DNA from: Triops longicaudatus | Lineage: Eukaryota > Arthropoda > Branchiopoda > Notostraca > Triopsidae | NCBI GenBank assembly: GCA_022885665.1 | Contig: JAGQDJ010000202.1 | Location: 1,612,001 to 1,676,000 of the forward strand | Direction of reading: 5' to 3' | Length of the DNA stretch: 64,000 nucleotides | In this document: in pieces, positions 12,614 to 24,014 of the stretch | Layout of the letters: each line of letters begins with the position of its first letter | Position numbering within the stretch: position 1 is the first letter of the stretch | Made by a program: the position numbers and the translations under genes | The notes under the pieces: generated by a model | What the model saw: only the letters and a program-made list of their open reading frames with translations | Database searches by the model: none | What the model was told of the DNA's origin: nothing

Positions 12614-14146
12614 TTAACGCGAAAATTGCGAAAGGAATTCCATGGGCAACGGGAAGATGATTGTACTGGAATTATAGAAACAAAAACGTTATAGAGGAAT
12701 TCCATAATAATTTAAAGTTCATGTACCTGTTTTTCTCTGCACTTATGGTGTTCAAGGTCTGAAACATAATTGAGATATTAAATGTCTGACCTGCTTCTTG
12801 TGACGGGTCAGTTTTACCTGAAGGTATCGAAGTTGAAGAGCGGCAGGTGATTGCGCCATGATATCAGCAGCTTCTTTAAGAACTTTTGACGCATTGTATT
12901 CACCTTCGGCAGCAATAACGTTGGCACGAGCTTCTCGGCCAGCTTCTGCTTCAGCAGCCATTGCTCGTTGCAAATCCGTAGGCAAACTGACGTCTTTGCT
13001 GAACATAGAGTGAATTTCGTTAGACATTTGAGAAATTTTTATTATTAGCTTACAGATCAACGCGCTCTACTTTGATTCCCCAAGGATCTGTCGCTACATC
13101 TAGGATGCTCTGAAACGAGCGGAATGAATTTTATTGTTCTTAAATAGCACATTTATTGTTCTGCGTTACCTGCATTGCGTGCGATAGCTCTTCGCGTTCG
13201 CCAAGAATCTGCTGCAAAGTCTTCGTGCCCAAGACATTACGTATAGTCGTTTGCGCAATTAGTCTAGTGGACGCATGAGCGTTTTCCACATTCGTAACCG
13301 ACATTGTAGCATCAGCAATACGATAGTATACGACCTAAAGTGGAACATTATTTTTGAAAATAATTTCCCTTGCTTAACATATATAAGAACGTATGCATTA
13401 GGAATACATGATAACTAAATTTAGAAACAAAAAGAGAAAATAACCGACAACAGACGCGAGCTTACATCGGAGTCAACGAAAGAGATTTTTTCTAAATAAT
13501 CTAGTCTTAAATAATAAACAATCAATTAAAACTACTTGGCCTTAAAGTTGTGTTCTAGCAATTGACGAAACTTACTGCATCTACGCTGACAGTCACGCTA
13601 TCCTTGGTCAATACCTAATTTGGAGTAAAGGAAATTATAAATTGTCGACTCACTTGTAATAGTTACTTCTTGTGGTGGGATATCGAATACACTGGTTCGC
13701 AAGTCCACTTTGCAGTAATTGTCGATGCAAGGCAAAATGAAAAAAAGACCTGTTCACACACTTTGTTAGTTTAATTCCTTTGCCTATGGCCGCGATTCCC
13801 ATACCTGGTCCTTTTGCCCCTCCAGACAGTAAACGCCCTAACCTGAATATCACTGCTCGTTCATATTGTTGTACAACCTTAGTAATCGGTAAAGAAAATA
13901 GTTTGAAAGACTTAGCACTATTTTAAAATATACCTTAAAGCAGAAGATAAGAGAAAAAGGCATCAATACAATAACCATAAACCATGATAAAATTGTGAGA
14001 AACACTGCGCAGCAACCGTTCCCTCCATCGCCGTCATTTGCTATAAATTAAACATAAGTAACTGGCATTTTGCCCCATTTTAAAACGCGTGTTTACTTAC
14101 CAGTGGATGCATTATACGACCGAGTACTTTGTCCGTGGCTTGTCAT
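12614..14146 (-). CDS. Stomatin/podocin-family SPFH membrane protein
   Basis: Integral monotopic protein of the stomatin family (stomatin, STOML3, MEC-2), which oligomerises in cholesterol-rich membrane and modulates ion channels. ATG is 14146-14144 (MTSHGQSTRSYNASTG). The membrane hairpin exon is near 13932-14040 (FLTILSWFMVIVLMPFSLIF). Next comes ERAVIFRLGRLLSGGAKGPG near 13808-13875. After a 50-70 bp intron come FILPCIDNYCKVDLRT, VLTKDSVTVSVDA, VVYYRIADA and TTIRNVLGTKTL. The coiled SPFH tail (EAEAGREARANVIAAEGE) is at about 12830-12990. The last exon encodes TIIFPLPMEFLSQF and stops at 12614. All signature segments of the family are present in the expected order. The subfamily cannot be settled by eye. 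Introns are very short. Confidence 0.93.
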
Positions 14147-15196
14147 CGCAAGACCTTCGGTGTTCTGACCACTGTTAAGGTCGAGGAAAAGTAAACTGAC
14201 CGTTTCGGAAGCAATTTTACACGCTTTAATCTCTGTAACAGTCCGTTTTTTTTTCACCCTATGTTTTAGATATTCGGCTTAGTACTGGTGAAGTTCTACG
14301 GAAATTTGGAAATATCTTATCATTAGATATCTTATCTATTGCGTTACAAGCTTGTGGCCGCAATTTCCTTTCCTGGGGAGCAAGGGCTGTGTGTGTGTGT
14401 AAAGATCGGTACTCAATTTCCGTGGGATACGTGCAGCTATTAGAGTGTTATTTTTTAAAGGGCACGATGATCAACACTTGCGGTGAAATACGACTTTAGG
14501 AGTTTACTATAAAGGAATCTTATCTATTTGTTATTAACACGAAAGAGGCCCGATCTTATCTCCTAAACGCAATCGAGACAGTTTTTTTTTTTTGTCCCTA
14601 GCATTGATTCGCTTATAAGAGCCCGACATGTTAATAATGAAGAGTTGCGTTATAGAATGGCACGTCAGTAAAATGTAAGGTCAATTCGTGATAAACACAA
14701 AGGGATACTTCTGCTTATTTTGCATTATCAAGTCAACGTTTCCATGTAACTTAGCTGGAAACACCACCTGCAAGGTGTCTTGCAGTTGTCGCTTTTTCGA
14801 TAGTTATGTCATTAGTCGCAGGAATCTTCACGAACTCCACGAGCTAGAACTGCTTGACTTGTACAAAGCATTATCGTAGTCACTGACGATTGTTTGTGCA
14901 GCGGTACTAATGAAACATACTGCAACATTTAAAAACAAAGTTTTGACACAAACTTTTTTCTTAAATGAATTTTAATTGCAAGTGCAAACACATTTATGTT
15001 AGGGAACATTTTTATTAATTTAAGGACATGTATCCTGCGTCCGGCTTAGTATCATTTACACTTGCCACCATTCAACGGAGAAAAAAACAATAACACGGAC
15101 GCTAATTTTTTTCCAAGAGTTCCATTGCAGTGTAAATCCTAACGTAAAATAGACATTTTCGGTTTTCACTTTGGGAAACATTTTCATAGGGTATAT
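14147..15196. other. Intergenic, about 1 kb, no gene seen
   Basis: Lies between the stomatin-like start and the SAFB-like stop. It holds a short GT run near 14390 and short AT-rich tracts. A 63-codon open frame at 14688-14879 has no recognisable motif. The 5' part presumably contains the stomatin-like promoter and the 3' part the SAFB-like 3' UTR. Confidence 0.6.
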
Positions 15197-18100
15197 TTAA
15201 TATCCGTAGCGAGTTCCACCGTACGAAGATGAATGTGAAACACTGCTGCCACCAATGGGAGGTCCACCATAAGATCCACCCATTGAGCTCCAAGTTCCTG
15301 AATTGCCTACACCAGCAGGACCGGCTCCTAAGCTGCTTCGCCCACCAACATTGCCACCACTGCTGCTCCACCTATAAAGAAAAAAGATTTATTCCAGACG
15401 CAATTCCCTACTTTAACTCAAATTGCAAAAAGCCAACTGTTAATGTTTCTCTTTGATCCTAAGGTACAAGTCTGCAAAATATCAACAGCAAGTACCTTTG
15501 GCTTCAAAGAGATTTTAGTTTTGCAATCACGAATTTATTGGCCCACTCAATGACAAAATAGTGCCCAAATTAACCTTCGCGTGCTTTTCAGTCCCAAAGT
15601 TTTCGCTTTAAGCATTTTCCCTTGCGTTCATTTACCTGTCAGCTGAAGCAGATCCACCCGAAGAATTCACCCAGTTAGAAGCAGACGCGGAACCTGAACT
15701 AATACCGTACCCAGATTTACTTGGTGCTCCTACTCCAGCACTGCTGTTACCTGCACGCCAGGTATCTCCTGAACGATCTGCATAACGCACTTCGCTGCCT
15801 TAGAAACGAAAAGGAATTAGCCGTGGCAATAAGAAACAGTTTAACATTAGAATATTTTCTTTTGTGTTATAATGTTCCTCTTTGATCCTAAGGTTCAGGT
15901 CTGCCAAATACCGGCAGCAAGTACCTTTGGCTTCAAAGATGCTTCAATCTTGCAAAGATTTCAAAACTTTCCAACGCATTTGTACAACGCTGTAAGTATT
16001 CAACTAACAATTGCAATTCCAGGAAGTGTTCACACAAAATAAGAATAAAAATAATAAAATACCTTTGCTGTGAGAATCAACATAACGATCGCGATGGCCC
16101 ATGCGCTCTCTGAGATCACGATCCCGGTCTTCACGACGAGAGTCGCGGCTACCACTTCCAGCACTGCGTTCATAGGCTTCACGACCACTTGACGTCCGTA
16201 CAGTACGCTCATATCTGTAAAAGCAGGAAAAAAAAATCTTTTAAAATAAATAACTTGCAATAAAAGAATGTAAGCCTGCCTTTTTTTAAGAGCGGTTTAT
16301 TAAAAATGTGCCAACTGGAATGAATATTCAGCAGGAAGTAGAATGTGCAGAATAGGAATACAACTGGCAACGTTCAATCTAGCAAGCCTTAAATAGACCC
16401 AGGGCGACGGGGCAAACCAAGGATCGGAGTGCGGCTGCCGTGATACTACTTATTTTCTTTTCATATTTTTATTGCACTCTTTTAATATTATTTTACTTTC
16501 AATTTATTGGCCTGTCAAGCTAATGGTGAAATCTAACGCTAGTTTGCAAAAAAAAAAGTAAACAAAAATTACCTGTCATCTCGGGGAAGACGTTCGCGTT
16601 CCAATACCCGTCGATCATCCCGATCTCGTTCGGACGACAAAGGAGTCCTCGGTTCTCGTCGACTTGAGCTCACCGGCGCTGACGGTGCTGGTAGTGCTTC
16701 TAGGCCACGTCTGTTACTACCGCTACCTCCACCACTCGCACTAACATGAGACAAGCCGGCACCAGATCGTTCCCGCTCATAGCGATCGCTCTTACTGCCA
16801 CGATCTGACAGTCCTGCGTTAACACTCGCATTTACTCTTCGTGATCCAAAATCACCGCGATCCTTACGTCGATCGTAATCCCCATTATTGGATACATAGT
16901 GGCTGCTTGAACGGGGTTCATCCACTCGGGAGCCGGAAGATTCGTACCGTCGCCCAGCTGACGCAGAAGATTCGGTTACAGCGCGCTTTCTCTCGCGCTC
17001 ATAAGCGTCGCGGTCCCGTTCATCCGGCGCAGGACGTTTGGATGCCCTACGCTCTTCCTCTAATCTTGCTAAAGACCTAGATACATCGCAGAAATTATAC
17101 GTTAGCAGACGTCTTTATCTGCAGATTAAGAGAAAAACTCACTTCATCTGCTGACGACGAAGCTCTTCGCGCTCTCGCTCTATCCGCTCCCGTTCCAGGC
17201 GTTGGCGCTCACGTTCCAAACGTAAAATTTCCGCCTTCTCCATTTCAAGCTTTTCACGCTCCATGCGTAGCTTCGCTCGCTCTCTGTACGAATATACCAC
17301 GAATATTGAAATTTCTAACTTATATTGTGCTAGGATAATCAGAACACAAAACAACACAAGAACAAAAAGGAAAATTTACCAAACTACGAAAATACAATTG
17401 AAAAAAATATTCCAACTGGAATGAATATTCAGCTAAAAATAAAACATATGCTGAATAGGAATACAATTGGCAATGTTAATTTAGCAAGCCTTAAATAGAC
17501 CCAAGGCTACGGTGCAAACCAGGGATCAGAGTGCGGCTGCATAGAAATTAAGTCTACGTTAAGTTGACTGTCATCGTAGAGAAGGATTTCTATCTGTATA
17601 AGCCAATGGAGTTGAAGAATAAGAACTAAAAAACAACCTTTCAAGGCGAACCGCTTCTTCCTTTTGACGACGTTCGATGGCACGTTGACGACCCAACTCT
17701 TCACGTCGCTGCCTCTCTTCCTCTCGCGCTATGCGTTCCTTCTCGCGCTGTCGCTGCCTCTCTCGCTCATCCTACAACATCTTTTACTAATTTTTGCCCA
17801 TTATTTTCCCCCGCTAAGTGTGCAGTTTCTTTGTACCAACACTTAGTTACGATTCATTAAATAATACGAACTAACAAAAAATAAAATAAAACGTAAACAG
17901 TAAAACGAGAATTAATGAAATAATTACGACAGCACGCACAATAAATAAGAATAATTAATAAAGAAAGAGCTAAAAAATAAATACAAAATATAGACAAAAA
18001 TGTACTGTTTCTTAGCATGAACTTTGCTGTACTGCGTGTATAGGCGCGAGCTATTGTTATTCCTTATCTTTACATATTATACGTAAGTTGTGCAAATAAG

Positions 18101-21100
18101 TGGTTGTAGTTACCATTCGTATAAATCCTAAACTACACCCATTTACACAAAAAGAAAGCTACGGCAAATACTCACCCTGATATGGTTAAAGGTAAGTACG
18201 GGAGCCCGGCGTGGACCTCCACGGTCGGTCCGCCCACCTCTCATAGGATGGCGCCCAACCCGCTGGTGCACGGAAACGCGGCCACTGCTGCGTCTTTCGC
18301 GAGATTCTCGATCATCTTTGCTTCGTTCGCGCTCTTTCCCACGCTCTTTGTTTTCATCCCCCGTTTCAGCTTTTTTATCTGTCTCTTCCTTGGTTGAGCT
18401 TTCTTCTGCTTTTTCTTCGGCCTTCACTTCTTGCTCCTTTTCTTTCTCCTTTTCGGTCTTATCGTTAGTGCTTTCCGCATTAACTTCGTCGCCTTCTTTT
18501 TTCGCATCTGCGGACGGAAAAATAGCGAGGTTTAAGAACACGGGTCAAAGGATGTACTTTAAAGCAAAAAACACACCTTTGGCTTGTCCACTCGGCTCGC
18601 CTTCTGGTTTGGCAGGCTTGGAGGGCGTTTTGCTGACTTCAGCTTTGGCTTCACGCTTCGGTGGACCGCTGTCACTCTTTGACTACAAAAACCACCAAGC
18701 AAAAAATTTCAGGTCATTTCAACTAGCATTACGATAGTGGACGGTAATCTAATTCTCATGCAAAATTACGTAAACGATGTGACTCTTTGATCCTAAGATA
18801 CCAAGCTTAAAAGTTCGCAGCACGTATCATTGGCTATAAAGAGACATCACTGCTTTTGGCTCCGAGTAAAACCCATATCTTTTCTCCCATAGCGTTAAAA
18901 GAAAGAATGTTTTACGAGCCTCGCATCGAATTGAAATAGCTCCCTTTTTCGACACACTTGCTCAATCTAGCCCTTTTTAACAATTAAAATTTTTTTCCAG
19001 GAAGCACTACAAGGTAACTAATTTCAACAACTCATACTCATAAACCAAAACATTTACCCGAGCAAGCGTTTGATTATTAATGAAAAAAAAAATTATTTTT
19101 AAAAGTATTTTAACAACTTACTACTACGACAGAAAACGGATAATTAATTCGCTATCACGACATACTAATTTCAAGAGAAAGGAATCATCTGGAAGGCTTA
19201 CTCGTTCGACCGAGATCATGCGACCATGAAGCTCCGTTCGATGCAAATGTTGAATACATTTAGAGGCTTCCTCGCTTGTTGACATAGTAACATACCCAAA
19301 ACATCTCGTTCCGGGCGTTTTGGCATTGGTTACGATTTTCGCCCCCACGACCTACAATTCACCGCACACACATTAATTAAAAAAAAAAAATTCTACACAG
19401 AAAGGAGAAAACAGGAGAAAAGTAACTTACTTTGCCATATTTCGAAAAAGTTGTCTTAAGATCATTGGCTTTGGTGCTGTGATGCAATCCACTAACCCAC
19501 AAATTTCGCTGGCTTGCACTTGCCCCAGTAGTACCGCTGCCACCATTACTCTTTTTCTTATCTGCGAATGCAAAATTATAATTAAATTCTTAATAACGGA
19601 TTCAAGAAGCGGACTAATCGTCCTCAGCGTTTATATGAAAGAAATTTTTTTCACAAAAAAAAGAAAAAAAGCTTGTTAAATTGCAAAATTTGAAAAGCAA
19701 AACGCACCAAAGCTCGAGCTAAAAAAGAACAAAGCTTATTATGCCTAAAATACATGACGACGCAGGTCTCGATTACAATACTAATTACCCTTTTTCTCTT
19801 AATTAAATGCTTTATTATGTAACATCTAATATCAAGCTGAAATACGCTTTTCGACGATAAAACCCATTGTGTACAGAGACACTAAAAGCTTAGGCTCTTT
19901 TGTAAGTAATTTCAGAAAAAAAGGAAGCAAAATAGGGGAAATTCCCTCAAGTGCTTTGACCCACAAAACGAATTGGTAAACCTGCCGTGTCATGCTACCA
20001 TAATTCACCGGTCCGTACTTCCTACTACCGAAATTTCCCCCCTCATCATGCCAAAAAAGTGGCCAAGCTTACCTTTGTCCTCCTTTGCAGACTTGCTTTC
20101 TTTGCCAGGAGTCCCGCTACTACGAAAACACAAAAAGATCATTAAAACCGGCTCTCTCCTCAAGTACTATATCCAACACGCGAGTGGTAAACCTCCCCAA
20201 AACAAGTAATCATCTTTCCCAGGAAAATCACCCATTCTCCCCTCTACTTTGTTTTCCTTTCGCCTATCGGGTTTTGAACCTGATCCGTAGTTGCTTTGCA
20301 GGCATGGGGCACCATGTTCCATCGATTCTGACGTTCGGAGATTGCGTTACATCTGTCTTGTGATAATCCAAGAGCTGTTTCTGTTGTAATACCCGACGAT
20401 AACACGCAGCGAGCACTTGGATGCTGAGAACGGGAAAACTCGTCCATAAACTCCCCACAGGATTCGGCGCAATGCCACATTTTGGCGTCAACGAGTTTAG
20501 AACTCCCATCCCTTGACTTATTAAACAGTAACAACGCTCCGCAGTCGGCCAGCGCGGGAGTTCCACTGCAACTACTCTTCCAGTCTCATCCGCATCTCAC
20601 TTTATTCAAGTTCAGGGCGCTGACGTCTTCAAAACAAACGGCGTAGCGGTCCCTCGTGACGCAAGCTTCTCTCAAGCGCCCCAGGTAGCCGTGCTACAGC
20701 TTCTCAAGCCTCATAGTTCGAGTTTTGGAAAATTTTTGGCGTCTTCTTCGTCCCCATGCCTGCATTTTTAATTTCTTCCATGTTCAACCGAGGACTTAAT
20801 GGATTTTTGCGACAATACAAGAAACTTGCAATATTTAAAAGGCTTTAAAGCAACAAAAATTACGGGGACAAAAAATTCTGCAATTTTTCTTGGACCTTTT
20901 TTGTTAAAAGCACCAACCTCTTGCCGTTGCCGGAATCCTCATCAGGTTGAGTCTTGTTCTCCGTTACAGTAGTAGAGCTTGGAACAGCTGGAGCATCTGA
21001 ATCTTCGGTTGGGCCACTTTTGGGCTTTTTCTTATTCTTCTTGGCTGAATTATCTTCGTCTTCACCTTCGATGGCCTTCTCACGCTGATTATCGTTCTCC

Positions 21101-22586
21101 TGTTCCTGACCCCGGCGCTTACTTTCATCGCTTTTGGCATCTTTGCTGATACCGGAGCCTTGTGCGGCAGTTGAGGACGACTCCCGTTTGGCTGTACTGG
21201 AACGACGGCCTGGCACGCGGGAACCCGTGGATCCTTCATCTAGTTATTATGCCAAGCGGTTCAGAGACGAAAGGCAAGGTAACTGGGGCTTAGAAATTTG
21301 GCTCGTTCAATCTTTTCGGGCTTCATCACAAGCCGCTCCCTCAAAAAAATTGGCTCCTCCCCCCTTCCTGAACGAACATGCAGATAATGTCCCTTTGTCT
21401 GTCTCTTCCTGACTGGAGGAGCTTTAAGGCGAAGTGAACGTCTTCTTCACTGTAATAACCCACCACTTCATGGCCATCAAGAACATTTTTCGCCCCCATC
21501 AACAAAGCTGGTGGACTGGTACGAGTAACTCTTCCTTTGTCTCAAGATGCAGGCTGAAAATTCCACAAGGTGTATTCGCCCCCCTTCTCAACTTACTTTT
21601 GAGGTGTAAATCCACTATAATAACGAAATCTCGACAGACTTGGTGATAATGTTGCTCATCGCACGCGGATGGTAGTAATCCCCTCCGTTTTCCCGTTAAA
21701 ACTCACTCATTTTTTCAAGATTTAATATAACAGAACTTGTGAAGTTTGAAAAGAGCCAAGGAATGGAATTTTCACTCACCTTTGTCCTTCACGGCATCTG
21801 GTGCGGTGGGTTCTTCCTAAGATAGGAGGTAGTATATTAGTAAGGGTGATCGGATGTGATCAAGAGATAATTTTTTACCTCTTCTCCCATTAAGCCGTCC
21901 TCTTCAAGGTCTAGTGTGAGAGTTTCCGAGTCGTCGACTAGATCAGCATTCGAGCTCGTATCATGAGAAGCTGAGGGAGGCTCTCCTTCGGGTTTCCGGG
22001 CATACTCGACATCGGGTTTGTCTTCCTGTGCGGGCTCTTCGGTAGATTTCTTTGCTGCAGCTTTGTCTTCGTCTTCCATGTCGGCCGTGTAACTCGTGTC
22101 CACGGCTTCGCTGTCTGGGTTACTTTGAGTATCATGGTCTCCTGAGCATTTTAATACAAATTTAATTACAATTGTAAACATTTAAAATTATTTGAAACTT
22201 TCACCTCACCTTAAACCTCTACATATTATCAAAAGTCAGAAATTCGCTAGCAAGTAAAAAAGTAACAATAGCTATATTTAGAAAAAAGAGAAGCTAAAGC
22301 AAAAAATACTTACGGGCTGAGCGTTTCGTGCCCTTCTTCTCATATACGTCAATCATGTGTTCTTCTGGATTAAGGCCTTCGTCGCTTAGAGCCTAGAAAA
22401 TAAACAAGAAAAACATTTAAAATCCATAAAGTGAAAGTGGGTGGAAAATTTTACTTTTGAAAGGCGTTCAACGAGGACCGCTTTGACTCCAGACTTATCT
22501 AAGCCACGTTTTTCTAATTCTGACTTTAGGTCCACCACACGCAAATCTTTTACTTTTCTACGGACTAAGTCCCCTTCGCCTTTCAT
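15197..22586 (-). CDS. SAFB-like scaffold attachment factor (SAP + RRM + R/E-rich)
   Basis: Nuclear DNA/RNA-binding protein of the SAFB/SLTM family, acting in chromatin organisation, transcription and splicing. Read on the minus strand. ATG is 22586-22584. The SAP domain is in exon 22451-22586 (RVVDLKSELEKRGLDKSGVK). Acidic exons lie at about 22316-22395, 21880-22140 and 20880-21240. The RRM is split over 19425-19562 (RNLWVSGLHHSTKANDLK) and 19182-19350 (RCFGYVTMSTSEEASKCI, then LHRTELHGRMISVERV). The conserved APVLTFNHIRDER junction is near 18180. Charged helices rich in R and E lie at 17639-17770, 17142-17283 and 16573-17075. The Gly/Ser tail ends SYGGTRYGY at 15197. Domain order equals vertebrate SAFB. 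Introns between 15.4 and 18.9 kb contain seven conserved hairpins, listed separately. A 60-codon upstream frame ends on the start codon. Confidence 0.95.
15449..15511. ncRNA. Candidate hairpin RNA, element A copy 1 (SAFB-like intron)
   Basis: 63-nt imperfect hairpin in the last intron of the SAFB-like gene. CTCTTTGA at the left end pairs with TCAAAGAG at the right end. An inner AAGGTAC/GTACCTT stem and a short CTG/CAG upper stem follow. Both DNA strands can fold, so the transcribed strand is not decided. The left arm shares 15 identical bases with copies 2 and 3. Possible microRNA precursor or intronic regulatory structure. Confidence 0.5.
15878..15939. ncRNA. Candidate hairpin RNA, element A copy 2 (SAFB-like intron)
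   Basis: Second copy of element A, in the next intron. The right arm GCAAGTACCTTTGGCTTCAA is identical to copy 1. The upper stem is extended here to CTGCC/GGCAG while the loop has changed. The flanking TAATGTT is also shared with copy 1, so the duplication included some flank. Confidence 0.5.
16310..16370. ncRNA. Candidate hairpin RNA, element B copy 1
   Basis: Imperfect hairpin whose left arm (16311-16332) is identical over 22 bases to element B copy 2 at 17412. TATTCAGCA pairs with TGCAGAATA across a loop that differs from the other copy. It is followed ten bases later by element C. Confidence 0.45.
16380..16439. ncRNA. Candidate hairpin RNA, element C copy 1
   Basis: Adjacent to element B. 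Left arm TAGCAAGCCTTAAATAGACC is identical to the copy at 17482. The base of the stem pairs GC-AGCC with GGCTGC, and the central GA-CC with GG-A-TC. The loop has diverged between copies. Confidence 0.4.
17412..17473. ncRNA. Candidate hairpin RNA, element B copy 2
   Basis: Second copy of B, one intron upstream in gene sense. TATTCAGC pairs perfectly with GCTGAATA, and CCAA with TTGG at the base. The 16-nt loop is unrelated to that of copy 1 although both arms are nearly invariant. Confidence 0.45.
17482..17540. ncRNA. Candidate hairpin RNA, element C copy 2
   Basis: Second copy of C, again directly after B. CCC/GGG and GA/TC pairs close the inner stem, and GC-AGCC/GGCTGC form the base. The whole B-C unit, about 130 bp, is duplicated about 1.1 kb apart in two different introns of the same gene. 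Confidence 0.4.
18776..18848. ncRNA. Candidate hairpin RNA, element A copy 3
   Basis: Third, more diverged copy of element A, in the intron downstream of the RRM exons. The left arm CTCTTTGATCCTAAG is unchanged. The inner stem has become GATAC/GTATC, where copy 1 has GGTAC/GTACC, so both sides of one pair changed together. A lower stem GATGT/ACATC (776-780 with 844-848) extends the hairpin. Confidence 0.5.
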
Positions 22587-22768
22587 TATTTCCACTTGCA
22601 GACAAATCCACTAAGTTTCGATTTCTCAGGTTTTTCAAGTTGCGAAAGACTTACAGCGTCTACTTTGTCACACAAGCAACGCCATTTTGTTCGCTTCTTC
22701 ACGGGCGGAACAATGACCTGTAGCGCCATCTCTTTCAGGGAATACGTGACATAGGAGAGCCTCGACAC
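22586..22768 (-). other. 60-codon upstream ORF overlapping the SAFB-like start (TAATG)
   Basis: Open frame whose stop TAA (22588-22586) shares one base with the ATG of the SAFB-like CDS (22586-22584), an arrangement that allows termination-reinitiation. It has two in-frame ATGs and is rich in Lys/Val. I see no known domain. A GTAAGT within it could instead be a splice donor, in which case this is 5' UTR sequence. Confidence 0.4.
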
Positions 22769-24014
22769 GCAAGGTAGGGTACCGCGAAAATCAAAATTTC
22801 ATCAAACTGACCATCGTAATGATAGGACAACTCTGTGTGACAATGACGTAAAAAACCGCGAAGAACGAGATTCCCGCAGGTACGAAAAGATCGTACAAAA
22901 TGAAGGCTTCTTTATTTGACGTGTCCGTAGAATCCTGCTATAACGAACTTTCCGGAAGTCGGGACTTCCTTTTTCGGAAAAAAAACGGAATATAGATTAA
23001 TCATTAATTGGGCTTTTTTCGCATTTTGCTATAGCGGTCAACGCCTGACTCGTCAACAGTTTGTCATTACAAGTATTCGCTATAGGTTCTTCTTTAGTTG
23101 GGAACATGCCTTACTACAATGGAAATGTTTAAAGCATTCGAAATCTATGCTTAAAATATCTGAAGCTGTGTATAAGAGCAAAAGCGAAAATTTTAATGGA
23201 ATATTCCGTGCATATTTTTCATACAAAATTGGCTAAAATTATCTCATTAAGCTTCGCATGCTTCAGTATAGATCCATTGCACACGGGTTCTATGGTATGG
23301 TTGATACCGGAATCAAATCGCAATGAGTGACACGATTGATCTTGGAGCAATCCTGCATTAATTTGCTCCATAAAATCAATACGTCGGGGACTTCCTAAGT
23401 CCGTATTTATTATTTTGAAAGCTTTATCAATTACGTCAACTGTTGATGAGAAAACTAATCAAATGATTTCGTGTCAAATTAATTTTTCCTATGTTAACGA
23501 ATTCGGTGACGGTTCAATGACTCGCGAGAAAACATTTAGGCCTACATAGTGCGTTTTTACATACTGAATTTCATGCGATACTAACATAATAATTATGCAT
23601 GATTATTCGCACGCGCGTGATGTAAAAAGCGTGAGTTTTATTTGTACAAGATTTTTCGAAATTGTGATCACTGCCCCAGCTCTACTTTTTTTTTATTCTG
23701 AAGTGGATCAGTAATATGCTGCCACCTGTGTAATATTCGAGTTACTCTATTTGTCAACAAATAAGTAATCTCCGAAAATATGTCAATGTATGATTCGACA
23801 AGTTAAAAGTATTATAAGTACCACCTCACTTTCTAATTCTCTCAGTGAAACCCAACTTTAGCTTCCGTGTGGCTGCTGCATTTAGAAGACCTTAACTTCC
23901 GAATCTCAATCGAACGGTAATCGCTTGAGTTGAGAAGTGTCATACCCTATGTATAATATAATTTACCGCTCTAATCAGTAAAAATATCCTGACACTAGTG
24001 TTATCTTTACAGCC
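22769..24014. other. Divergent intergenic region, SAFB-like / zinc transporter
   Basis: About 1.25 kb, AT-rich. It contains the promoters of both genes and a probable 5' UTR intron of the transporter, because TTTACAG sits directly before CC-ATG at 24013. No further coding segment or RNA gene is seen. Confidence 0.6.

Noticed and set aside
15449..15511. Element A as a member of the miR-9 family (UCUUUGG start)
   Set aside because: The left arm begins UCUUUGAU, so the seed differs at a position kept in miR-9, and the rest of both arms does not match.
18182..18737. Plus-strand open frames of 71 and 139 codons antisense to the SAFB-like gene
   Set aside because: Ser/Phe-rich shadow of the Glu/Lys-rich coding exons on the minus strand. 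No independent splice structure or motif.
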